Of a DNA stretch of 64,000 nt, positions 24,554-32,576 are shown piece after piece. How positions within the stretch are numbered: the first letter of the stretch is position 1; each line of letters opens with the position of its first letter. A model generated the notes under the pieces. It was not told where the DNA came from, did not search any database, and worked only from the letters and a program-made list of their open reading frames with translations. This stretch comes from Polymorphospora lycopeni (lineage in GTDB: Bacteria; Actinomycetota; Actinomycetes; Mycobacteriales; Micromonosporaceae): the NCBI RefSeq assembly GCF_042237075.1, contig NZ_JBCGDC010000001.1, forward strand, positions 90,555 through 154,554, written 5' to 3'. The position numbers and the translations under genes were made by a program.

Positions 24554-24684
24554 ATTCTTTGCTGTCGTGACCGGCGNNNNNNNNNNNNNNNNNNNNNNNN
24601 NNNNNNNNNNNNNNNNNNNNNNNNNNNNNNNTGGGGGTCCACCGGCGCCGGTGGACCCCCATTTCTTTGCTGTCGTGACCGGCG
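24524..24684. repeat. 53-bp duplicated ends around a 55-N gap
   Basis: Bases 24524-24576 and 24632-24684 are 53-bp copies differing at one position (a versus t after the palindrome), separated by N at 24577-24631. The gap sits on a long hairpin, a usual place for reads to stop. It may be an unmerged contig overlap or a true tandem terminator. Confidence 0.7.
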
Positions 24685-24691
24685 CGGCGGC

Positions 24692-26194
24692 TCAGTCCAG
24701 GGTGCCCGCGCGCCGGATGACCTTGGCCAGATCGTCCACCTGCCGGTCCTCGGTCTCCCCCGCCGCCCGATCGGCCACCGTGGCGAGGTCGGCGTACGTC
24801 GCCTCCGACCCACCGCGCAGCGCCTCCGCGAAGTACCCGGCGGCGTAGCAGACCCGCAGTCGCGCGGGCGCCGCCTCGAATTCGCCGGTCAGCGCACCCG
24901 CGGTCACCCCCGACGACGTCTCCGACGCCGACCGGTCCTGCGGATCCAGCCACCGTACGTCGACCGTGGCCACCCGGGCACCGGCCGGCACCCGGTCGTT
25001 CACCCGCACCGCGTACAGCGCGGTCACGCTGTGCCCCGGACCCACCTCGCCACCGTCGACCCGATCGTCCCGGAAGTCCTCGTCGGCGATCGCCCGGTTG
25101 GCGTAGCCGATCAGCCGGTACGCCCGGACCGCCGCCGGGTCGAACGTCACCTGCACCTTGGCGTCGAGCGCGCGTACCGCCAGGGTGGCCGGCAGCCGCC
25201 GGACGAAGACCTCGCGTGCCTGCTCCGGCTCGCTGACGTACACCACGAAACCGTCGCCCCGGTCGGCGAGCTGCTCCATCAGGCTGTCCCCGTAGTCGCT
25301 GCCCACCCCGACCCCGAGCAGTGCGATCTGCTTGGCGGCCTCCTCGTGTACCCGGGCCAGGATCGGTTCCGCGGTGTCGTTGCCGACGTTGGCCAGCCCG
25401 TCGGAAAGCAGGATCACCCGGTTGCTGGCGCCCTCGCGGAAGCCGTCCCGGGCCACCCGGTAGCCCAGCTCCAGCCCGGCCTCCAGGTTGGTGCTGTTCT
25501 GGGTCTTCAGCGAGTCGATCGCGTCGTGCAGCGCGTCCGCGTCGCCGGCACGGGTCATCTTCCGGATGGTCCGTGCCTCCCGGCTGAACGCCACGATCGC
25601 CACCGAGTCGGTGTCCCGCAACTGGTCGACCAGGGTGTGCAGGGCGTCCTGGACCAGGTCCAGCCGGCCCGGCTCGCGCATCGACCCGGACACGTCGACG
25701 ACGAAGGTCAGCGCCGCGTCCGGCCGGGTCGCCGGATCCTCGCCCCGGGTCTGCAGACCGACCCGGAGCAGTCGTACGTCGCCGGCCGGCTCGGGCCGAT
25801 GTCGATCGGGCAGCCGGGCCCCGTCGACGTGGATCGCGAACCCGTCGCCGGCCGGTTCGGGGTACTCCTGGTCGAAGGCGTTGACGAACTCCTCGGGACG
25901 GATATCCGCCCCGTCGGGCAGCCGGCCGTCGTTGATCAGTCGTCGGGCGTAGCCGTACGACGCGGTGTCGACATCCACCCCGAACGTCGACTGTGGATCC
26001 TCGTCGGTCCGGGTCTCGCCGCCGGTGAACGGGATCGGGCTGTGCTCCGTACGCCGATCCGGCTGGGTCGGCGTGTTGCGGTGGGCGGCGGTGTCCGACG
26101 CGGACCGCTCGGCGGTGCAGGCGCTGCCGGCGAGCACCGCCGACAGCGCGACGACCAGCACGGCGGCTCTCGACGGGCGACGGAAACGAACCAT
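24692..26194 (-). CDS. VWA-domain lipoprotein, YfbK-like
   Basis: 500 residues. A lipoprotein signal with lipobox LAGSAC (lipidated Cys near residue 26) is followed by the von Willebrand N-terminal region (STFGVDVDTASYGYARRLIN) and a VWA domain. The VWA domain has an intact metal site: DVSGS (TFVVDVSGSMREPGRLDLVQ), the N-S-T-N-L-E threonine loop and LLSDGLANVG. A C-terminal DUF3520-type domain follows (RAYRLIGYANRAIADEDF ... YAAGYFAEALRGGS). The protein is expected outside the membrane, in ligand or protein binding. ATG with AGGAGG 8 nt before it. It converges with the ribosomal operon across the N gap; the extreme 3' end is just clear of the duplicated sequence. Confidence 0.85.
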   Translation of the reverse strand: MVRFRRPSRAAVLVVALSAVLAGSACTAERSASDTAAHRNTPTQPDRRTEHSPIPFTGGETRTDEDPQSTFGVDVDTASYGYARRLINDGRLPDGADIRPEEFVNAFDQEYPEPAGDGFAIHVDGARLPDRHRPEPAGDVRLLRVGLQTRGEDPATRPDAALTFVVDVSGSMREPGRLDLVQDALHTLVDQLRDTDSVAIVAFSREARTIRKMTRAGDADALHDAIDSLKTQNSTNLEAGLELGYRVARDGFREGASNRVILLSDGLANVGNDTAEPILARVHEEAAKQIALLGVGVGSDYGDSLMEQLADRGDGFVVYVSEPEQAREVFVRRLPATLAVRALDAKVQVTFDPAAVRAYRLIGYANRAIADEDFRDDRVDGGEVGPGHSVTALYAVRVNDRVPAGARVATVDVRWLDPQDRSASETSSGVTAGALTGEFEAAPARLRVCYAAGYFAEALRGGSEATYADLATVADRAAGETEDRQVDDLAKVIRRAGTLD

Positions 26195-26417
26195 CGGTGT
26201 CCTCCTACGGGAAGGTTCGGCCGACGAGATCCGGCCCGGCCCGGGGCGGGCGCCGGCACCGGCGTCTCCCGCCCGGCGCCGCCGGATCTTCTGATGCCAT
26301 TCAGACCATCCGGTGTCGGGGCCGGCTCCGGTCGAGTCCGAGCCGATATCCGACCGTGCCCCGCTGTGACCGGGTCGTACGGAACCCGAGACCTACCGGT
26401 GGTTGCGGCAGTGACGC

Positions 26418-27941
26418 TCAGCCGAGCGGCTCGCCGGTGATGGCGCTCAGCAGCACCGTGGACAGGCCACCCCCGACGACGGCCGCGGCGAGACCGACGC
26501 TGACCGCCCGCCACGTACCGCTCGCCCAGCGCAACAGGACGGCGACCGCCAGACTGGTCGCCAGGGCCGCCCCGAACCGGGGGGCGCCGTCGAGCATCGA
26601 ATTGACCGCGTTCGCCCGCGGCGACCCGCAGCCACCGCCGGCCGCGTCGGTCACACAACCGGCCGGCGCGGTGGAGTCGAGGGTCAGCATCCAGACGAAC
26701 AAGAACAGCAGCGGTACGGCGTACCACGCCGCCGTGTAGAGCACCGAGGCGACGGCACCGCCCGGATCGGGGTCGAGCAGACCGTCGTCGCGGGTCGCCG
26801 GGCGGCGGGTGGGCGCCGTACGGGTGGCCGTGGCCCGGCCGGGTGCCCCGGCGGTGGCAGCCCGCCGGGTGCGGGGCTGGGACGGGATGGTGCTGGCCGG
26901 GTGTGACCCGTCGGGCGGAATCTCGTCGGACCGCCCCGGGCCAGGGAAGCTGACCGCCGGCGAGCGCGGCGCGGTGGGCGGCGTCTCGACCCAGCGCGGG
27001 TCGTCTTCGGCCAGTCTCGTGCCGGCCCAGAACTCGTCGTCGCGGTGGTGCCGGGCGCGGCGGCTCCGGCCGTCGGTGTCGGCCCGGTCCGGCGCCGACC
27101 CGTAACGGTCGGACGGCTCCGACCGGCCGGCCCCCGACCCGTACGGCGGCTCGCCGTCGGACCGCGGCGCCCAGCTGCCGGTGTCGGTCATCCGGTCCCA
27201 CTGGCCGGTGTCGGTGTAGCTGCTCCACTGCCCGGTCTCGGCGGTGCGTTCCCGCCCGTTCGCCGGCTGCCCGTGCCGGCCACGTTCCGGCCCGTGCCGC
27301 CGGCCCTCGTCGCCGTACGGCGTCTCGCCCGGCCCGGCCTCCGCCGATCCGCGGGACCGGCCGGCGGACATCGACCAGCCGGACGTGTCGTCGGGGGCGG
27401 GGGTGGGCGGGTGGGGGTACCCACCGGCACCCCACCGGTCGCTGCGGCCGGCCGGATCGCCGTCGGCGCCGGTCACCCGGTCGAACTGCCCGGTGTGGTC
27501 GTGACGGCTCCACTCACCGGTCTCGGTCGACGTGGACCAGTCGATCCGTTCGCGGCGTCGCCGGCCGCGGGACACCGGCTCGTCGTGCCGCCAGTTTCCG
27601 CCGTAGGCGTCGTCGGCGGTCATCGACCAGTCGTAGGTGCTGGTCGTCTCACGCCAGTCCCGGGTCTGCGTGACGCGTTGCCAACTGGTCGTGGTCTCGG
27701 TCTGCTGCCAGGTCGGGCCGGCGCCGTGCCGGTCGGCCGGACGCTCGTCGGTGTCGTCCCGTTCCTCGGCGCGGTGGTGCCGGCCGCCCTGGCGGGGCAC
27801 CGGACCGGGCAGCGGTGAGCGGTCGGTTCCGGTCGCGGGCAGCCGGGAGCGGTCGTCGCCGGGGTGGCCGACCGCCTGGTCGTCGGGGCCGGCCCAGGCA
27901 TGGTCGGGCCGTCCGTCGTGCCGCCGGTCCCGGTAGTCCAC
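26418..27941 (-). CDS. membrane protein with Trp/Thr-Gly repeat-rich cytoplasmic region, divergent from dnaB
   Basis: 507 residues. The N-terminal 370 are hydrophilic and very rich in Arg, Asp, Gly, Trp and Thr. They include spaced units such as TSTETGEWSRHDHTGQFDRV and SSYTDTGQWDRMTDTGSW, in which a Trp or Phe recurs every 8-11 residues after T-G-x. The C-terminus has about three membrane helices (VLYTAAWYAVPLLFLFVWML; AALATSLAVAVLLRWASG; VGLAAAVVGGGLSTVLLSAI). The GTG at 27941 (MDYRDRRHDGRPDHAW) was chosen because the longer frame to 28100 runs into the DnaA box cluster. It shares its upstream region with dnaB, so both may respond to the same DnaA sites. No known family is recognised. Confidence 0.6.
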   Translation of the reverse strand: MDYRDRRHDGRPDHAWAGPDDQAVGHPGDDRSRLPATGTDRSPLPGPVPRQGGRHHRAEERDDTDERPADRHGAGPTWQQTETTTSWQRVTQTRDWRETTSTYDWSMTADDAYGGNWRHDEPVSRGRRRRERIDWSTSTETGEWSRHDHTGQFDRVTGADGDPAGRSDRWGAGGYPHPPTPAPDDTSGWSMSAGRSRGSAEAGPGETPYGDEGRRHGPERGRHGQPANGRERTAETGQWSSYTDTGQWDRMTDTGSWAPRSDGEPPYGSGAGRSEPSDRYGSAPDRADTDGRSRRARHHRDDEFWAGTRLAEDDPRWVETPPTAPRSPAVSFPGPGRSDEIPPDGSHPASTIPSQPRTRRAATAGAPGRATATRTAPTRRPATRDDGLLDPDPGGAVASVLYTAAWYAVPLLFLFVWMLTLDSTAPAGCVTDAAGGGCGSPRANAVNSMLDGAPRFGAALATSLAVAVLLRWASGTWRAVSVGLAAAVVGGGLSTVLLSAITGEPLG

Positions 27942-28047
27942 GGCCGGAGCCTGACCTCTCTCAGATCGGGGCGCAATCGGCCATCCAGACACAACCGTCG
28001 GAGCCCGCGATCGCCCGGCACCGATGTGCCAACCTGGCGGATTTTCG

Positions 28048-28188
28048 TTATCCACAGCATGTGGATTCAGTAACCACAGGTCAAGGCCAGGTAACTCCAC
28101 CTACTCGTGAGTTATCCACAGGTTGTGCACAGCCAAGCGCACAGCCTGGAGGCTTTCTGTCCACAGGTTGTCCCAAGGCTTGTCCACC
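28048..28188 (+). promoter_or_regulatory. cluster of DnaA boxes upstream of dnaB
   Basis: Perfect TTATCCACA at 28048-28056 and 28112-28120. Near matches are GAATCCACA (minus strand, 28060-28068), GTAACCACA (28070-28078), TTGTGCACA (28123-28131), CTGTCCACA (28157-28165), TTGTCCCAA (28168-28176) and TTGTCCACC (28180-28188). Most point the same way. Neighbouring boxes are often 10-12 bp apart, one helical turn, which suits cooperative DnaA binding. The stretch is less GC-rich than the surroundings. It lies 160-300 bp before the dnaB start, inside the 407-bp interval between dnaB and the divergent membrane protein gene. Confidence 0.85.
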
Positions 28189-28348
28189 GGCCGGTTTGGC
28201 CAACCAACCCGGGATTCGTATGGTGACCGTTCGGCCCTGCTTCGCGGATGTGACTCCACCCCGGTCACGCGACGGGACGTGGCCGGCAGAAACTGTCTTA
28301 CCCAGGCGCTTTGCTGGGGTGGGTCGCCCGATCGGATGGAGGGGTGAC

Positions 28349-29782
28349 ATGTCGATCGACGACGACGTGCGCGCGGCAGAGGCGAGACCGTCGGGACCCC
28401 CCAAGGGCGGGCCGGGCGGATCAGGCGGGCAGGGCGGGCCGCCACCCGGCCAGTTCGACAAGACGCCTCCACAGGACATCGCCGCCGAGCAGTGCGTCCT
28501 CGGCGGGATGCTGCTTTCCAAGGACGCGGTCGCCGACGTCGTCGAGATCCTCAAGACGAACGACTTCTACCGCCCGGTGCACGCCACCATCTTCGACGCC
28601 ATCCTCGACCTCTACGGCCGGGGCGAGCCGGCCGACCTGGTCACGGTCACCGCCGCCCTGGTCGACTCCGGCGACATCGGCCGGATCGGCGGCGCGCCCT
28701 ACCTGCACACGCTGATCGCGAGCGTCCCCACCGCCGCCAACTCCTCCTACTACGCCCGCATCGTCGCCGAGCGCGCGGTGCTGCGCCGGCTGGTCGAGGC
28801 CGGCACCCGGATCGTGCAACTCGGCTACGGCTCCGGTGGTGGCGGCGGGCGCGACGTCGACGACATCGTCGACCTGGCCCAGCAGGCCATCTACGACGTC
28901 ACCGAGAAGCGGGTCAGCGAAGACTTCGCGGTGCTCGCCGACATGCTCCAGCCCACCCTCGACGAGATCGAGGCGGTCGGCGCGCAGGGCGGCGTGATGA
29001 CCGGCGTGCCGACCGGGTTCAGTGACCTCGACCGACTGCTCAACGGCCTGCACCCCGGACAGTTGATCATCGTCGCCGGCCGGCCCGGCCTGGGCAAGTC
29101 GACGGCATCCATGGACTTTGCCCGAAATGCGGCCGTAAGAGCCAACTGTGCCAGCGCCATCTTCTCCCTGGAAATGAGCAAGGTCGAGATCGTCATGCGG
29201 CTGCTCTCGGCCGAGGCCCGGGTGCCGCTGCACGTCCTGCGCTCCGGTCAGCTCTCCGACGACGACTGGAGCAAGCTGGCCCGCCGGATGGGCGAGATCA
29301 GCGAGGCGCCGCTGTTCGTCGACGACACCCCGAACATGAACCTGATGGAGATCCGGGCCAAGGCCCGGCGGCTCAAGCAGCGGCACGACCTCAAGATGAT
29401 CGTCGTCGACTATCTCCAGCTGATGAGTTCGCCGAAGCGGACCGAGAGCCGTCAGCAGGAGGTCGCCGAGCTGTCCCGTGGTCTGAAGCTGCTCGCCAAG
29501 GAGGTCGAGTGCCCGGTCATCGCGGTCAGCCAGCTGAACCGTGGGCCGGAGCAGCGCACCGACAAGCGTCCACAACTGTCCGACCTGCGTGAATCAGGCT
29601 CCATCGAGCAGGACGCCGACGTGGTCATCCTGCTGCACCGCGACGACTACTACGACAAGGAGTCGCCGCGCGCGGGCGAGGCCGACTTCATCGTGGCCAA
29701 GCACCGTAACGGTCCCACCGACACGATCACCGTCGCCGCCCAGTTGCACCTGTCGCGTTTCGTCGACATGGCCATCAACTGA
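28349..29782 (+). CDS. dnaB: replicative DNA helicase DnaB
   Basis: 477 residues, the hexameric helicase loaded at the origin. A Gly/Pro-rich N-terminal tail of about 40 residues precedes the N-terminal domain (PPQDIAAEQCVLGGMLLSKD ... LHTLIASVPTAANSSYYARI). The RecA-like motor domain (from about 195) has FSDLDRLLNGLHPGQLIIVA, Walker A GRPGLGKST, FSLEMSKVEIVMRLL, Walker B MIVVDYLQLM and the arginine/Q region SQLNRGPEQRTDKRPQLSDL RESGSIEQDADVV. There is no intein, unlike M. tuberculosis DnaB. ATG at 28349 with GGAGGGG 5 nt upstream; the open frame extends upstream through the DnaA boxes but without support. Its neighbours upstream are the rpsF operon genes, as in other actinobacteria. Confidence 0.96.
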   Translation: MSIDDDVRAAEARPSGPPKGGPGGSGGQGGPPPGQFDKTPPQDIAAEQCVLGGMLLSKDAVADVVEILKTNDFYRPVHATIFDAILDLYGRGEPADLVTVTAALVDSGDIGRIGGAPYLHTLIASVPTAANSSYYARIVAERAVLRRLVEAGTRIVQLGYGSGGGGGRDVDDIVDLAQQAIYDVTEKRVSEDFAVLADMLQPTLDEIEAVGAQGGVMTGVPTGFSDLDRLLNGLHPGQLIIVAGRPGLGKSTASMDFARNAAVRANCASAIFSLEMSKVEIVMRLLSAEARVPLHVLRSGQLSDDDWSKLARRMGEISEAPLFVDDTPNMNLMEIRAKARRLKQRHDLKMIVVDYLQLMSSPKRTESRQQEVAELSRGLKLLAKEVECPVIAVSQLNRGPEQRTDKRPQLSDLRESGSIEQDADVVILLHRDDYYDKESPRAGEADFIVAKHRNGPTDTITVAAQLHLSRFVDMAIN

Positions 29783-29795
29783 GGCGTACCGCCGC

Positions 29796-30488
29796 TCAGC
29801 CGAGCAGCGGGAACCAGATCGCCGCCGGCCCCAGGTCGGAGCGGTCCCGGTCGTCGAGGGCGACCCGGCCGGTCGCCTTCAGCAGGTATTCGGCCGGGCT
29901 CCAGCGGGCGGGCCGCACCGCGTCGTCGCCGAGCAGGCCGTCGAGGGTGGCGACCGCCGGCCCGTACGCGGCCGGGGCGGGCGGAGGCGCCGACGGCAGC
30001 TCCACGATCAGATCGAGATGGTGCACGGCAGCCTCGGTGACCAGGGTCGCCACGAAGTCGGGTACGGACAGCACCCGGCCCTGCGAGGCGACGAAGGCGC
30101 CGTACGGCGCGGCGCGGGCCGCCCCCACCACGGCGGTCGAGGTCTCCACCCACGCGTCCGCGATGTCGTCGGGGCGTTCGAAGGCGGCGGTCGCCCGCCG
30201 GTGCCGCCACACGTCCCAGACCAGATCTTCGTTGGTTCTGGTGGTGGCGTACCGGCGCCAGTAGCTCACCGCGTCGGTATCGGCCGGGCCGTCGACCGGG
30301 TTGGCGAACGCGAGCAGGGCCCGGCGGGCGTCGGCCAGCAGATGCACCAGCAGGTCGGCCACCAGCAGGCCGCGGCACCGGGTGGGAAGCAGCAGGTCGA
30401 CGTCGTCGATCCCGCCGACCACGTCGGTGATGCCGGCGTATGCGGCGTCGAGGGCCGCGGGTGCGTCGCGAGGAGAGGCCGCCGTCAT
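29796..30488 (-). CDS. DinB/maleylpyruvate isomerase-like metal-binding protein
   Basis: 230 residues with the mycothiol-dependent-enzyme fold (TIGR03083/MDMPI type). Supporting segments are DLLLPTRCRGLLVADLLVHL (expected metal-ligand region), LVTEAAVHHLDLIVEL with the second histidine cluster, and a C-terminal domain LDGLLGDDAVRPARWSPAEY LLKATGR. Members act in mycothiol-dependent thiol transfer or are uncharacterised. The first metal histidine of the usual L-x-H pattern is present only as LVHLLADA. The ATG at 30488 gives the family-like N-terminus; a GTG 90 nt further out would add a poorly conserved tail. It converges with dnaB with 13 nt between stops and no obvious terminator. Confidence 0.7.
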   Translation of the reverse strand: MTAASPRDAPAALDAAYAGITDVVGGIDDVDLLLPTRCRGLLVADLLVHLLADARRALLAFANPVDGPADTDAVSYWRRYATTRTNEDLVWDVWRHRRATAAFERPDDIADAWVETSTAVVGAARAAPYGAFVASQGRVLSVPDFVATLVTEAAVHHLDLIVELPSAPPPAPAAYGPAVATLDGLLGDDAVRPARWSPAEYLLKATGRVALDDRDRSDLGPAAIWFPLLG

Positions 30489-30672
30489 CGCACCAGCCTG
30501 GCACGCGGGTCCGCCGGAATGCTTCCCGCGACCCGGTTCCATCGGCCAACTTTCATCCGCCGGACCCCGGCCGGCCACCCGGCGCCGCGGTCGGGGCCGT
30601 CAGCTTGCCGGCCGGCACCGACCCGGTCCGCACGTCGCGGAGCCGGGCCGGTGCCGGGTGTCCGGCGCGGTG

Positions 30673-31119
30673 TCAGTCGAACAGTTCGTTGAGGAAGCTC
30701 TTCTGGCGCTTCTGCCGGTAGTGCCCGTGGTAGCCGTAGTGGCCGCCACCGTGGGGCGGCGGGTAGCCGTGCCCGGCCGGCGGGGGCGGTGGCACGTGCG
30801 CGGCCTGCCGGTAGCCGGGAGGCGGTGGCGGCTGGTATCCACCACCGGGCGGCGGGGGCGGTGCGTATCCGGGCGGTGCGCCGGGCGGGGGCGGCGGGGC
30901 GTATCCCGGTGCGCCGGGCGGCGGCGGGGCGTACGCCGGCGGCTGGCCGGGCGGCGTGGGCGGGTGCTGCCGGTTCCAGTTGGCCTCGGCCTCGAAGAGC
31001 CGTTCCAACTCACCCCGGTCGAGGAAGATGCCGCGACACTCGCCGCACTGGTCGATGGTGACGCCGCTGCGCTCGTACTGGCGCATGTCGCCCCGGCACT
31101 TCGGACAGGTCATCTGCAT
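30673..31119 (-). CDS. zf-TFIIB zinc-ribbon protein with Pro/Tyr-rich tail
   Basis: 148 residues. The N-terminal zinc ribbon has CPKC and CGEC pairs (MTCPKCRGDMRQYERSGVTI DQCGECRGIFLDRGELERLF), followed by about 80 residues of PPPPPGAP-type repeats with Gly/Tyr. It ends with a basic Lys/Arg/Phe patch (RQKRQKSFLNELFD). Such proteins are common in actinobacteria and uncharacterised. The ATG at 31119 follows TAACGT by exactly 6 nt, a leaderless start. Confidence 0.8.
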   Translation of the reverse strand: MQMTCPKCRGDMRQYERSGVTIDQCGECRGIFLDRGELERLFEAEANWNRQHPPTPPGQPPAYAPPPPGAPGYAPPPPPGAPPGYAPPPPPGGGYQPPPPPGYRQAAHVPPPPPAGHGYPPPHGGGHYGYHGHYRQKRQKSFLNELFD

Positions 31120-31125
31120 ACGTCG

Positions 31126-31131
31126 ACGTTA
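31126..31131 (-). promoter_or_regulatory. -10 box of leaderless promoter for the zinc-ribbon gene
   Basis: TAACGT on the minus strand, 6 nt from the ATG at 31119. Confidence 0.55.
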
Positions 31132-31141
31132 CCGGTCGGCG

Positions 31142-31777
31142 TCACCCGGACGGGTTCAGCAGGGCTGTCACTTCCGCGTCGGAAACCTCGTGGAAGTCGG
31201 CGTAGAACATCGACACCGCCCCGAACTCGGGGGTGCAGACCGGGCAGACCAGCTCGTCCACGACAGCCTTCACCCGGTCCGTCGCGTCGACCGCGCCGAC
31301 CGGTACGGCGAGCACGATCCGCCGGGCGCCGAGCCGGCGGGCGACCTCGGCCGCCGCGCGGGCGCTGGCGCCGGTGGCGAGCCCGTCGTCGACGATGACG
31401 GCGGTCCGGCCGGTGAGGTCGAGCGGCGGGCGGCCGCCCCGGTAGTGCCGCTCGCGGCGTTCGAGTTCGGCGGATTCCCGGCGGGTCACCTCGTCGATGT
31501 CGGCGGGGTCGAGCCCGCTCGCGGTGCGTTCGTCGACGACCCGTACGCCGCCGGGGCCGATCGCGCCGAATGCGAACTCGGGCGCCCACGGTACGCCCAG
31601 CTTGCGGATCACCAGTACGTCCAGCGGGGCGTGCAGCCGTTCGGCCACCACGGCGGCGACCGGTACTCCGCCGCGTACCAGGCCAAGGACGGTGACATCG
31701 GGCTGATCGGCGAGACTTGCCAGGTGGTCGGCGAGTTCCGCACCCGCCACCGCCCGGTCGCGGTAGACCTTTCCCAT
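31142..31777 (-). CDS. phosphoribosyltransferase-fold protein
   Basis: 211 residues. Type I PRTase fold with the PRPP-binding loop AVIVDDGLATGASARAA near residue 125. The N-terminal part has VLGLVRGGVPVAAVVAERLH and a LDVLVIRKLGVPWAPEFAFG stretch typical of stand-alone actinobacterial PRTases. CPVCTPEFGAVSMFYADFHE near the C-terminus carries a CxxC that is usual in this subfamily. The substrate base is unknown. It is 44 nt downstream of the fluoride channel genes on the same strand and may share their transcript. GAGG is close to the ATG. Confidence 0.8.
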   Translation of the reverse strand: MGKVYRDRAVAGAELADHLASLADQPDVTVLGLVRGGVPVAAVVAERLHAPLDVLVIRKLGVPWAPEFAFGAIGPGGVRVVDERTASGLDPADIDEVTRRESAELERRERHYRGGRPPLDLTGRTAVIVDDGLATGASARAAAEVARRLGARRIVLAVPVGAVDATDRVKAVVDELVCPVCTPEFGAVSMFYADFHEVSDAEVTALLNPSG

Positions 31778-31821
31778 TCCTCAGGTCTACGCGGCCCGGT
31801 CGCGGGCGGCCGGGAAACGCC

Positions 31822-32193
31822 TCAGATTGGCGTGCCGTCGAGGAACCGGGCACCGGCGACCCAGCCGACGACGGCGGCGGCGAGACCGACCAGCAGGGTG
31901 CCGGCGACGTAGCCGACCGCGGGGAGCCGGGAGTGCCGGGTGCTGGCCAGGTCAACCGTCTCGTACGCGAACGCGGAGTATGTGGTCAATGCCCCGCAGA
32001 ATCCGGTGCCGACCAGTGGGCCGATCCAGCCGGGCAGGGCGCTGCCGGCACCGGCGACGAGCCCGAGCAGCGCCGAGCCGACCACGTTGACCCCGAAGGT
32101 GCCCCACGGCAGCCGGCCGGTCACCGCCTGTCCGACGAGGAACCGGCAGACGGCGCCGAGGGCACCGCCGGCCAGGACGAGCAGCAGGGTCAC
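31822..32193 (-). CDS. crcB: fluoride ion channel Fluc/CrcB, subunit 1
   Basis: 123 residues with four membrane segments. Family motifs are LAGGALGAVCRFLVGQAVTG, WGTFGVNVVGSALLGL with the conserved Asn, and GFCGALTTYSAFAYETV, the TTYSAF Phe-box region. Fluc channels expel fluoride as dual-topology dimers. The GTG at 32193 overlaps the stop of the preceding crcB copy as GTGA; the further GTG at 32205 has no such support. The tandem pair suggests a heterodimeric channel as in many Gram-positive bacteria. No fluoride riboswitch can stand in front because the upstream genes overlap. Confidence 0.9.
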   Translation of the reverse strand: MTLLLVLAGGALGAVCRFLVGQAVTGRLPWGTFGVNVVGSALLGLVAGAGSALPGWIGPLVGTGFCGALTTYSAFAYETVDLASTRHSRLPAVGYVAGTLLVGLAAAVVGWVAGARFLDGTPI

Positions 32194-32576
32194 GGCTGCC
32201 CCCACCGGGCCGCCGCCCAGATCCCGAGGCGTACGGCGAGCAGCGCCCCGGCCAGGGTGCCGAGCACGTAGCCGGCGGCCGGTCCGAGGTGTCCGCCGGC
32301 GACCAGGTCACGGGCTTCGACCGCGTACGTCGAGAAGGTGGTGAACCCGCCGAGCACCCCGGTGCCGAGGAACGGCCGGACGAGCGGGTGGGCGTCGGTC
32401 TTGGTGGTGACGACCCGCATCAGCGCGCCGAGCAGTGCGCAGCCGATCAGGTTGGTGACCAGGGTCGCCCACGGGAAGCCGGTGGCGGGGCCGGGCCAGG
32501 CTTCGGCCAGGCCGTAGCGGGCGGCCGACCCGAGCGCGCCGCCGGCCGCGACCACCACCAGCGGGCCGGCCCGCAT
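32190..32576 (-). CDS. crcB: fluoride ion channel Fluc/CrcB, subunit 2
   Basis: 128 residues, paralogue of the adjacent gene. Motifs are VVAAGGALGSAARYGLAEAW, FPWATLVTNLIGCALLGALM and GTGVLGGFTTFSTYAVEARD. The ATG at 32576 overlaps the stop of the upstream membrane protein gene as TGATG, and its own stop overlaps the next crcB as GTGA. With opposite net-charge topology the two products would form an antiparallel pair. Placement after a GGDEF-EAL gene and a glycosyltransferase-like gene is unusual. Confidence 0.9.
   Translation of the reverse strand: MRAGPLVVVAAGGALGSAARYGLAEAWPGPATGFPWATLVTNLIGCALLGALMRVVTTKTDAHPLVRPFLGTGVLGGFTTFSTYAVEARDLVAGGHLGPAAGYVLGTLAGALLAVRLGIWAAARWGQP

Noticed and set aside
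27942..28100. N-terminal extension of the repeat-rich membrane protein to 28100
   Set aside because: It would run through the DnaA boxes and has neither start signals nor coding character; the GTG at 27941 is better.
28349..29782. Intein in dnaB, as in M. tuberculosis
   Set aside because: The protein has the normal 477 residues and the motor motifs are uninterrupted.
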